Of a stretch of DNA of 15,111 bases, positions 1 to 5,446 are shown piece by piece. The notes beneath the pieces were generated by a model, which was given only the letters and a program-made list of their open reading frames with translations, did no database searches and was not told the origin of the DNA. The stretch is from Betaproteobacteria bacterium (GTDB lineage Bacteria; Pseudomonadota; Gammaproteobacteria; Burkholderiales; Burkholderiaceae_C): contig VBCQ01000321.1 in assembly GCA_005882155.1 (NCBI GenBank), forward strand, positions 1 through 15,111. The letters are read 5' to 3'. Both the position numbers and the translations under genes were made by a program. Within the stretch, counting starts at the first letter, position 1. Every line of letters begins with the position of its first letter.

Positions 1-723
1 GACCAGCAGGCCACGCAGATCGGCACTGCCCGCCAGGCACTCGGTTCCGCTCGGGCACTCGTTCGGATGCGGCAGCAGGACGCTGCTGAACGACGAGCCG
101 AGCTGCATGTCCGCCGGGCCACCGAACAGCGCACTGATGCCGTTCGAGTTGAACACCGCATTGGCCAGCGCGCCGGCCCCCGCCGTGTTGCCGAACTTTG
201 CGCCTGTCGTATCGACATCGGCCAGGCCGGTGCCGAAGCCTTCGGGGGTCGCTCCGCCGAAGCCGAGGCCGGTGCCGGCGAAGGTGTTGCCGGCGGCATC
301 GATCGCATGACCGGCCAGCGTCAGGAACAGCGTGCCGTTGGTGGCAGCAGCGAGATCCGCCGCAGACCCGGAGCTCGTGAACGGATCGAAATCATTGCTG
401 GCGCCGAAGCCCAGGTAGAAGTTGATCCAGCCGCCGGAGAACGTGATGTTCGTGGCGCTCAAGCCCGTGACGGTGTAGCCGCCGAACCGATAGGTCAGCT
501 CGCAACCCGCGCACAGGCTGCTGACCGAGACGCCATTGATCTGCGTCACCTCACCGACGCCCGCTAGGGTTTGCCCTACGGCGGTGATGTTGTTCTCGTA
601 GATCGACGCCACCTCGAAATGTGGGCCGGCAGACAGAGTCAAGCCGCCTACATCGATGGCCATCGCGTTACTGGCTGCGCCGAGCACGATCGCAGAAGCC
701 AGCACTTGAAGGTGTCTCTTCAT
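1..723 (-). CDS. Secreted protein, probably PEP-CTERM type (N-terminal 241 residues, runs off window)
   Basis: The reading frame is open from an ATG at 721-723 to the left edge of the window, so the C-terminus is missing. The start has a good ribosome site (AGGAG, about 7 bases upstream). Residues 1-22 form a Sec signal peptide: Lys-Arg near the start, a hydrophobic core, and a likely cut after Ala-Met-Ala. The mature part is rich in Gly, Ala, Ser, Thr and Asn with few charges. It contains one close Cys pair (C71, C74) and stretches such as FSGGWINFYLGF and DMQLGSSFS. This style is typical of PEP-CTERM surface or extracellular proteins of Burkholderiales, which exosortase sorts and which are often tied to exopolysaccharide or flocs. 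The sorting signal itself would lie outside the window, so the family call is inference. The sigma-54-like promoters upstream agree with it, because PEP-CTERM genes are often RpoN and PrsR controlled. Confidence 0.7.
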   Translation of the reverse strand, partial: MKRHLQVLASAIVLGAASNAMAIDVGGLTLSAGPHFEVASIYENNITAVGQTLAGVGEVTQINGVSVSSLCAGCELTYRFGGYTVTGLSATNITFSGGWINFYLGFGASNDFDPFTSSGSAADLAAATNGTLFLTLAGHAIDAAGNTFAGTGLGFGGATPEGFGTGLADVDTTGAKFGNTAGAGALANAVFNSNGISALFGGPADMQLGSSFSSVLLPHPNECPSGTECLAGSADLRGLLV

Positions 724-818
724 GATCACTCCTTGTTTGCGAAATTGGGTCCCGTCAACTGCCCTGAACTGGAGCTTCGTACCGCCGACGGCAACTGCGG
801 TGACGATGCGGCGTTTAA

Positions 819-834
819 GGCAAGCCCCATGCCT
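819..834 (-). promoter_or_regulatory. Proximal sigma-54 (-24/-12) promoter candidate for the secreted protein gene
   Basis: On the minus strand the sequence reads AGGCATGGGGCTTGCC. The invariant GG and GC are separated by exactly 10 bases, and CAT and TTGC agree with the TGGCAC-N5-TTGC consensus. Transcription would start near 807 and give a leader of about 80 bases before the ATG at 723. A hairpin or dyad (GCACC-N4-GGTGC, 863-876) lies just upstream. It is a sequence match only; no transcript is known. Confidence 0.5.
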
Positions 835-1044
835 AAAAACAGCCGCGATGCCGTCGCTGCGGGCACCGGTTGGTGCTCGGAGCAACGCGTGCGTCACACT
901 CTCAGAGCGTCTTCCTCGTAGACCGTGTGGACCGGATCCGCGCGAGCATCCAAGCGACTCGAAATCAACGTGATCGAACCCCCTCAACTCGGGGGGATCG
1001 TCAGTCGCCTCGGTTACGGATGACAGCGCCGCGAACGCTGGGTC

Positions 1045-1060
1045 GGCAACGGCTGTGCCA
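1045..1060 (-). promoter_or_regulatory. Distal sigma-54 (-24/-12) promoter candidate
   Basis: On the minus strand the sequence reads TGGCACAGCCGTTGCC, which matches TGGCAC and TTGC at the required spacing (GG-N10-GC). It is a better match than the proximal site. It points left toward the secreted protein gene, but a start near 1033 would leave a leader of about 310 bases with no convincing gene in it. It may be a second promoter of that gene or drive an unannotated short RNA. A spaced repeat GGCGTT/AACGCC (1097-1133) lies upstream, where an activator could bind. Confidence 0.45.
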
Positions 1061-1137
1061 TAACGACCGGCATAACTTGCAGTGCCTTTGGACCGGCGTT
1101 CGGAAGTTTTTACTACGACGCTGAGAACGCCAATCGC

Positions 1138-2022
1138 TCAGGTCAGATTCAAGCGACGTTTGGCGATGCTCAGCAGCAGTCGCTGCATCGGGTTGCGGTT
1201 GCCGCCGGGTCGCCAGGTGTGCTTGAGCCGGTTGCGGTAGGAGTCGAAGTGCAGTCCCCATGGCGCGGTGGTCAGCGGCCCGCGCTTCAAGATCAGCTTC
1301 AAGACCTGAGCACCGGCGATCCCGCTGCACAACTGGACCGCAATGATGGTCGACGGGCCGCGCCGCTCGGCCAAGTTGACGCGCGACGGATCGGCGAGGT
1401 AGCGCATCTGCAGCATCGCGGGCGACAGGCCGACCAGGAATCGCAGCGCTTGCTCGTCGGCCGACGCGCCGTCGTCGAGGCGAAAGTATTCCTCGAAGCT
1501 CATGCCGCCGGGAACGAAGTTCAGCAGCGCCGCGCCCATGCCCAGAGGCGCGACGGTGGTGGCCGGAATGCCCTTCGCGGCACAGCGCGCGAAGACTTCT
1601 TTGCGGATGTCGAGGGCGAAGAAGTCGAGGCCGTCGAGATAGACATCGGCATCGTCGAGAAACGCGTCGACGTTGCTGCTCGTCAAGCCTTCGTGAAAGA
1701 CGCGGATCTCGAGCTCGGGGTTGATGTCTCGGGCCATCGCGATCATCACCTCGATCTTCGGGCGATCGAGCGAGTTGATGGTCGCCCCCGCCTGGCGATT
1801 GAAGTTGGCCAGAGCGAAGCTGTCGAAGTCGGCAACCGAGAACGCTCCGACGCCCAGCCTCGCGAGCGTGAGCAAATAGATGCCGCCGACGCCGCCCAAG
1901 CCGGCGATGCAGACCCTCGAATTCTTCAGTCGCTGCTGCTCGGCTTCGGTCACCCAGCCGAGATTGCGCGAGAAGGCGGTGTCGTATGAAAAAGCCGGTA
2001 GATCCGGCCTCGCGTCGACCAT
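1138..2022 (-). CDS. ThiF/E1-like adenylyltransferase family protein
   Basis: The 294-residue protein has the fold marks of the ThiF/MoeB/HesA (ubiquitin E1-like) adenylating family. They are a nucleotide loop GLGGVGG at 41-47, an acidic pair D65/D67 after the second strand, N73 with R76-Q77, K89, and D130/D133 in a YLDGLD stretch. These residues bind ATP and activate a carboxylate in the family. It lacks the paired CxxC zinc motifs of MoeB/ThiF, and I see no clear catalytic Cys loop, so thioester transfer is doubtful. The ATG at 2022 overlaps the TGA of the upstream FeeM-like gene by one base (TGATG) and follows an AGG-type ribosome site. A GTG one codon earlier is less likely. The coupling implies joint function with the acyl synthase. 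The substrate is unknown; adenylation of an N-acyl amino acid, a peptide end or a carrier are all possible. Confidence 0.8.
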   Translation of the reverse strand: MVDARPDLPAFSYDTAFSRNLGWVTEAEQQRLKNSRVCIAGLGGVGGIYLLTLARLGVGAFSVADFDSFALANFNRQAGATINSLDRPKIEVMIAMARDINPELEIRVFHEGLTSSNVDAFLDDADVYLDGLDFFALDIRKEVFARCAAKGIPATTVAPLGMGAALLNFVPGGMSFEEYFRLDDGASADEQALRFLVGLSPAMLQMRYLADPSRVNLAERRGPSTIIAVQLCSGIAGAQVLKLILKRGPLTTAPWGLHFDSYRNRLKHTWRPGGNRNPMQRLLLSIAKRRLNLT

Positions 2023-2765
2023 CACTTGCCTCGCAGCCGGCCCACGATCCCCGCCTCTTCCGGCACCGAAAAGAACAGCGGATACAGCGATCGATTCATG
2101 TCGGCCAGCTCCGGCTTGCCGCCCAGGCGGTTGATCTGCTCGTGGGCATGCCGGAAATCGAGGCTCATCAGCACTGCCGGCGCACTGACTCGGCGGTTCA
2201 ATCGCTGCGGGCCGCTGACCTTGAAGCCGAGCATGCGTTCATAGTAGCGCACGTGGCGCGGGTTGACCTCGATCATCAACTGGTCGACGCCGCGAATCCG
2301 ATGCGCATAGATGTAGGCCACATGGAACAGCGACGCGAGCACGCGCCGCGAATGCACGAGGTTGTCCATCGCGAGCTTGGTGAACTCGCAGACCTTGCGC
2401 CCGGCGTCGCGCAGCACGTTGATTTCGTCGAGATACAGCTCGTCGCACAGCAATCCGATCGGCGAGTCGAATCCGACCGAGATCGTGCCGATCACCGCGT
2501 CGTGATCGCTTGCAGTGAGCGTCATCCGATCGGGCACTTCCTCTTCGGGCAGCGACGCCGTCAGGTAGCCGCGCTTGGCGTACATCCGGTTGATCAGGAT
2601 GCTCGCCGAGCTGCGGTGCCCGGATGAATCGGCCGCGCGAATCTTGAACAGGCGGCGGGTCATTTCCTCGTCCGACGGCGCGTTCGAATCGGGCCGATCG
2701 ACGATCAGAGACTTCAAAGAATGGTCCGACTCGAACGGGACCCCGATGATCGTATTGCCAGCCAA
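2022..2765 (-). CDS. FeeM-type N-acyl amino acid synthase (GNAT fold)
   Basis: This 247-residue protein resembles the FeeM catalytic core, a GNAT-fold relative of LuxI-type synthases that joins an acyl group from acyl-ACP to an amino acid. Seen in sequence are an N-terminal strand-helix part (MTRRLFKIR about 35-43; a YAKRGYL stretch at 62-68), a central VIGTISVGFDSP strand (91-102), an acidic patch DELYLDEINVLR (108-119), a CEFTKLAM helix start (126-133), and a MIEVNPRHVRYYERMLGF segment (164-181). The last is typical of the acyl-pantetheine-binding half of GNATs. The start is a TTG at 2765 with GAGGAG nine bases upstream. No ATG or GTG precedes it before an in-frame stop, so the TTG seems real. 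It is coupled to the ThiF-like gene. Similar synthases occur near PEP-CTERM/exosortase genes. The amino acid and acyl chain cannot be told. Confidence 0.75.
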   Translation of the reverse strand: MAGNTIIGVPFESDHSLKSLIVDRPDSNAPSDEEMTRRLFKIRAADSSGHRSSASILINRMYAKRGYLTASLPEEEVPDRMTLTASDHDAVIGTISVGFDSPIGLLCDELYLDEINVLRDAGRKVCEFTKLAMDNLVHSRRVLASLFHVAYIYAHRIRGVDQLMIEVNPRHVRYYERMLGFKVSGPQRLNRRVSAPAVLMSLDFRHAHEQINRLGGKPELADMNRSLYPLFFSVPEEAGIVGRLRGK

Positions 2766-2913
2766 CTCGTCGTACTCCTCGGCGTTGCGCGGGCTGCAGT
2801 GTGCCGTCCGACCGACCGCCGAAATGTGTCGGTTTGAATCGTTTCCGGCTGATCAGGTAACGCGACCCGATGCGTGGAGATGGCCCGGCTTGCGGTGCGC
2901 GGTCCCGCCGCTG

Positions 2914-2933
2914 GCGGCATCGAACGATGCCGC
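2914..2933. repeat. 20-base palindrome at the presumed transcription start of the FeeM/ThiF pair
   Basis: Two perfect 9-base arms (GCGGCATCG and CGATGCCGC) flank only AA. The element lies immediately downstream of a candidate -10 box at 2938-2943, where an operator for a dimeric repressor would act. It could also fold as a hairpin at the very 5' end of the transcript. There is no T-run on either strand, so it is not a terminator. Confidence 0.5.
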
Positions 2934-2937
2934 TGTG

Positions 2938-2966
2938 AGCTTAGGCGAGACGGCGAGCCTAGACAA
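2938..2966 (-). promoter_or_regulatory. Candidate sigma-70-type promoter for the FeeM/ThiF operon
   Basis: On the minus strand, TTGTCT (2961-2966) and TAAGCT (2938-2943) are separated by 17 bases. It lies between the terminator of the tRNA unit and the FeeM-like gene and would give a leader of about 165 bases. The -10 match is weak, so this is a position-supported guess. Confidence 0.35.
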
Positions 2967-2992
2967 CTCCCGCAAGTCGGGTAGGACGGCGC

Positions 2993-3018
2993 AAAAAAGC
3001 CTGCGCTGATGCAGGCTT
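2993..3018 (-). terminator. Rho-independent terminator after tRNA-Ser
   Basis: Read on the minus strand, an 8-base perfect stem AAGCCTGC/GCAGGCTT encloses a 6-base loop and runs into a T-tract (TTTTTT). It begins 5 bases after the CCA end of the tRNA and would end the serS/tRNA-Ser transcript. Confidence 0.85.
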
Positions 3019-3023
3019 ATTGC

Positions 3024-3114
3024 TGGCGGAGAAGGAGGGATTCGAACCCTCGATACGGTATAACCGTATACCGGATTTCGAGTCCGGCGCATTCGACCAC
3101 TCTGCCACCTCTCC
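3024..3114 (-). tRNA. tRNA-Ser (anticodon CGA)
   Basis: The minus strand folds as a class II (long variable arm) tRNA. The acceptor GGAGAGG pairs with CTTCTCC (one G-U), the discriminator is G, and CCA is encoded. The D-arm contains GTGGCAGAGTGG. The anticodon stem-loop has CTCGAAA in the loop, giving anticodon CGA, which reads UCG. A long variable arm (TATACGG/CCGTATA) follows, and the T-arm contains GGTTCGAATCC. The long variable arm and G73 are serine identity features. It lies 48 bases downstream of serS on the same strand. Confidence 0.95.
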
Positions 3115-3162
3115 AGGATATTCAAGGCTCGGCGGGTCGTCACCGAAGCCGCAGATTCTAGC

Positions 3163-4473
3163 TCAGCCGCCTCGGTTCGCGCCCCTCAGCACCGCCTGTG
3201 CGCCCATGTAGGGCTGCAGCACTTCGGGCACGCTGATCGAGCCGTCTTCGTTCTGAAAATTCTCGAGCACCGCGACCAGCGCTCGGCCCACCGCGAGGCC
3301 CGATCCGTTGAGCGTATGCACGAGCTCGTTCTTGCCTTGCGCCGTCTTGAAGCGCGTCTGCATGCGCCGTGCCTGAAACGCCTCGCAGTTGGAGCACGAG
3401 CTGATCTCGCGGTAAGTGTTCTGCGCCGGCAACCAGACTTCGAGGTCGTAGGTCTTGGTCGAGCCGAAGCCGAGGTCGCCGCCACACAACGCCACCACGC
3501 GATACGGAAGCCCGAGCTTTTGCAGAATCGCCTCGGCGTGGCCTGTCATCTGCTCGAGCGTCGCATAGCTCTGCTCAGGATGGACGATCTGCACCATCTC
3601 GACCTTGTCGAATTGATGCTGGCGAATCATGCCGCGTGTGTCTCGCCCGGCACTGCCGGCCTCGGATCGAAAGCAAGGGCTGTGCGCGGTGAGCTTGATC
3701 GGCAGCGCGTCGGCGGCCAGCACCTGCTCACGAACGGTATTGGTCAGGGAGATTTCGGACGTCGAGATGAGGTATTGCTCGTGTTGCACTTCGTCGCCGC
3801 CACGGCTGACCCAGAACATGTCCTGCTTGAACTTCGGCAGCTGCCCGGTGCCCTCGAGGATTTCGCGGTTGACGATGTACGGCGTGTAGCACTCGGTGTA
3901 GCCGTGCTCCTGCGTCTGCGTGTCGAGCATGAACTGCGCGAGCGCGCGGTGCAGCCGCGCAACCGGGCCGCGCAGAAAGCTAAATCGCGAGCCCGACAGC
4001 TTCGCGCCGGTATCGAAATCGAGCCCGAGCGGCGCGCCCAGATCGACATGGTCTTTCGGCGTGAAGTCGAAGGCACGCGGCGTACCCCAGCGGCGCACCT
4101 CGACGTTCGCTGTCTCGTCGGGTCCGAGCGGCACGCTGTCGTGCGGCAGGTTCGGCACCGCCATCAGCATCGCTGAGAGCTCCGCCTGGATGCGGTCGAG
4201 CTGCTCGGCCGATGCCTTCAGCGCATCGCCGATCCCGCCGACCTCGGCCATCACCGGTGCGGTGTCCTGGCCCTTGCCCTTCAGCACGCCGATTTGCTTG
4301 GACAGACTGTTGCGGCGCGCTTGCAATTCTTCCGTGCGGGTCTGAATCGTCTTGCGCTCGGACTCGAGCGACTGAAAGCGCGCGACATCGAGAAACGGTT
4401 GCGGCGACTGGCGCTTTTCGAGCTGGGCAATGACGCCAGGCAGGTCGTGGCGCAGCAGGTTGATGTCGAGCAT
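3163..4473 (-). CDS. serS: Seryl-tRNA synthetase
   Basis: This 436-residue class II aminoacyl-tRNA synthetase charges tRNA-Ser (and tRNA-Sec where present) with serine in the cytoplasm. The N-terminal 105 residues form the long antiparallel coiled coil that grips the long variable arm. The catalytic core shows the TSE serine/ATP loop (238-240), motif 2 around 267-291 (CFRSEAGSAGRDTRG followed by QHQFDKVE), and motif 3 near the C-terminus (NGSGLAVGRALVAVLEN). Length and order are normal. The start is the ATG at 4471-4473, which gives the standard MLDINLLR N-terminus. An open frame continues 40 codons upstream but is not family-like. A -10-like TACAAT lies about 50 bases upstream. The gene for a cognate tRNA follows directly, so enzyme and substrate may share a transcript. 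Confidence 0.97.
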   Translation of the reverse strand: MLDINLLRHDLPGVIAQLEKRQSPQPFLDVARFQSLESERKTIQTRTEELQARRNSLSKQIGVLKGKGQDTAPVMAEVGGIGDALKASAEQLDRIQAELSAMLMAVPNLPHDSVPLGPDETANVEVRRWGTPRAFDFTPKDHVDLGAPLGLDFDTGAKLSGSRFSFLRGPVARLHRALAQFMLDTQTQEHGYTECYTPYIVNREILEGTGQLPKFKQDMFWVSRGGDEVQHEQYLISTSEISLTNTVREQVLAADALPIKLTAHSPCFRSEAGSAGRDTRGMIRQHQFDKVEMVQIVHPEQSYATLEQMTGHAEAILQKLGLPYRVVALCGGDLGFGSTKTYDLEVWLPAQNTYREISSCSNCEAFQARRMQTRFKTAQGKNELVHTLNGSGLAVGRALVAVLENFQNEDGSISVPEVLQPYMGAQAVLRGANRGG

Positions 4474-4521
4474 GGCGTGCAGGCGCCAAGCGGCCGCCCG
4501 AGAGAGTGCGTGAAGCCGGGA

Positions 4522-4527
4522 ATTGTA
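4522..4527 (-). promoter_or_regulatory. Candidate -10 element upstream of serS
   Basis: TACAAT on the minus strand (5 of 6 to the consensus) lies in the 64-base gap between bfd and serS and would give a leader of about 40 bases. No good -35 hexamer is seen at the right spacing, so the support is weak. Confidence 0.3.
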
Positions 4528-4537
4528 GGCAGGCGGC

Positions 4538-4756
4538 TCAGGCCAACTGCGGCTGCAGCATCGCCACCGCGCCGTGCGGCGGCTGCGACGCATGGCTGCG
4601 CGCCTCGCACAGCACGCGCGACGCGCAGTCGGCGCAACGCCCGCACTGGGTGGCCACGCCGAGCTCGAACTGCAGGCACTCGAGGCTCACCGCGCCGTCG
4701 GCCGCGGCCTGGCGGATCTGCTGGTCGGACACCCTGCGGCACACGCAAACAATCAT
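4538..4756 (-). CDS. bfd: Bacterioferritin-associated ferredoxin
   Basis: This 72-residue [2Fe-2S] protein has the BFD-like layout: C4-x-C6 at the N-terminus and C38-x-x-C41 after a short helical stretch (QCGRCADC). Three further Cys (27, 44, 50) are present. In characterised systems Bfd docks on bacterioferritin at the haem and passes electrons that reduce stored ferric iron so that it can leave. It follows bfr by 30 bases on the same strand, with an AGAGAGG ribosome site, so the two are very likely cotranscribed. The last 15 or so residues are an extra tail without recognisable features. Confidence 0.93.
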   Translation of the reverse strand: MIVCVCRRVSDQQIRQAAADGAVSLECLQFELGVATQCGRCADCASRVLCEARSHASQPPHGAVAMLQPQLA

Positions 4757-4786
4757 CGTCAGCCTCTCTTTACTGCCTCGCGCGAA

Positions 4787-5263
4787 TCAATTCGACTCGC
4801 TCATTTGCGACTGCAGGTAGTTCTGCAGCCCGACCTTGGCCAACACATCGAGCTGCGTCTCCAGGAAGTCGATGTGCTCCTCGGTGTCGTCCAAGATGTC
4901 TTGCAGCAGGTCCCGCGATACGTAGTCGCGAACCGACTCGCAATGCGCGATCCCGTCCTTGATCGTCGACTGCGCGCCTCGCTCGAGCTGCAGATCGCAG
5001 TCGAGGATTTCCGGCACGTTCTCGCCGATGAGCAACTTGCCGAGGTCCTGCAGATTGGGCAGGCCTTCGAGCACGAGCACGCGCTGCATCAAGCTGTCGG
5101 CGTGCTTCATCTCGCCGATCGACTCCTCGTACTCCTTCTTCGCCAATTTGCCGAAGCCCCAGTGCGCGAGCATGCGGTAGTGAAGGAAGTACTGGTTGGT
5201 CGCGGTCAGCTCGTTCTTCAGCTGAGCATTCAGATGCGCAATGACCTGCGGGTCGCCTTTCAT
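4787..5263 (-). CDS. bfr: Bacterioferritin (haem-containing iron storage protein)
   Basis: The 158-residue length equals that of E. coli Bfr. It is a four-helix ferritin-like subunit that forms a 24-mer, oxidises Fe(II) and stores it as a mineral. Seen are M52 (axial haem ligand between two subunits) and ferroxidase residues E18, E51, H54, E94 and H130. At the position of E. coli E127 this protein has Thr (T127-E-E-H130), with Glu at 128 and 129. I recall this variant from other betaproteobacterial Bfr proteins but could not check it. The start is the ATG at 5261-5263, preceded by AAGGAG; an upstream in-frame extension is not family-like. It is divergent from the di-haem peroxidase gene across a Fur-like operator and is followed by bfd. 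Confidence 0.95.
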   Translation of the reverse strand: MKGDPQVIAHLNAQLKNELTATNQYFLHYRMLAHWGFGKLAKKEYEESIGEMKHADSLMQRVLVLEGLPNLQDLGKLLIGENVPEILDCDLQLERGAQSTIKDGIAHCESVRDYVSRDLLQDILDDTEEHIDFLETQLDVLAKVGLQNYLQSQMSESN

Positions 5264-5367
5264 GGGTGCTCCTTGTGCTTGCGAATTCGACGCGAATCGG
5301 CCAGCGCGATTGTTGAGCAAGCGCAAGCGAGCGGGGGGTTGATCGATTGCCTGTCATCACGGATGCT

Positions 5368-5397
5368 ATTATGATTGCAAACAGTTCTCATTTGCAA
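5368..5397 (-). promoter_or_regulatory. Candidate bfr-bfd promoter
   Basis: On the minus strand, TTGCAA (5392-5397) and CATAAT (5368-5373, 5 of 6 to the consensus) are spaced by 18 bases. The Fur-like inverted repeat fills the spacer, so a bound protein would block RNA polymerase. The start would be near 5361 with a leader of about 98 bases. Confidence 0.45.
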
Positions 5398-5398
5398 T
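5374..5398. promoter_or_regulatory. Fur-like operator shared by the divergent bfr and di-haem peroxidase promoters
   Basis: A perfect inverted repeat of 8-base arms, ATTGCAAA and TTTGCAAT, surrounds a 9-base centre (CAGTTCTCA). The minus-strand core AAATGAGAAC matches the conserved half of Fur boxes (AATGATAAT type); I count 11 of 19 to the classical consensus. Twelve bases (TCTCATTTGCAA) recur exactly in front of feoA, which supports one shared regulator. Fur is inferred from the iron genes it would control. Confidence 0.65.
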
Positions 5399-5403
5399 AC
5401 ATC
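5375..5403 (+). promoter_or_regulatory. Candidate promoter of the peroxidase/porin/flavin operon
   Basis: TTGCAA (5375-5380) and TACATC (5398-5403) are spaced by 17 bases and lie inside the operator. The start would be near 5410, with a leader of about 37 bases to the GTG at 5447. The -10 match is only fair. Confidence 0.35.
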
Positions 5404-5446
5404 TTCTTGGCACCCGGTCCGGGCATGCCGAACCGGGAGGCGGGGA

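Larger units (their letters stand above)
724..1137. other. 414-base intergenic region without a recognisable gene
   Basis: This gap lies between the ThiF-like gene and the secreted protein gene, both on the minus strand. I see no open frame with a credible start site on either strand. The longest frames here look random in composition. It contains two sigma-54-type promoter matches (819-834 and 1045-1060), a small dyad at 863-876, and a short C5/G5 hairpin with a 7-base loop near 980-997. That hairpin lacks a following T-run and so is not a convincing terminator. The region is visibly less GC-rich than the coding DNA beside it. Confidence 0.6.

Noticed and set aside
980..997. C5/G5 hairpin with a 7-base loop as a terminator
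   Set aside because: No T-run follows on either strand, and it lies about 140 bases beyond the end of the ThiF-like gene.
2820..2910. A sigma-54 promoter before the FeeM-like gene
   Set aside because: One GG-N10-GC pair occurs, but the flanking bases do not match TGGCAC or TTGC.
4474..4593. A 40-codon N-terminal extension of SerS
   Set aside because: It overlaps bfd, is Arg-rich, and precedes the standard MLDINLLR start of the family.
5375..5446. A 24-residue N-terminal extension of the di-haem lipoprotein
   Set aside because: It would start within the operator and place a Cys-containing stretch before the signal peptide. The GTG at 5447 has a good ribosome site and gives a clean lipoprotein signal.
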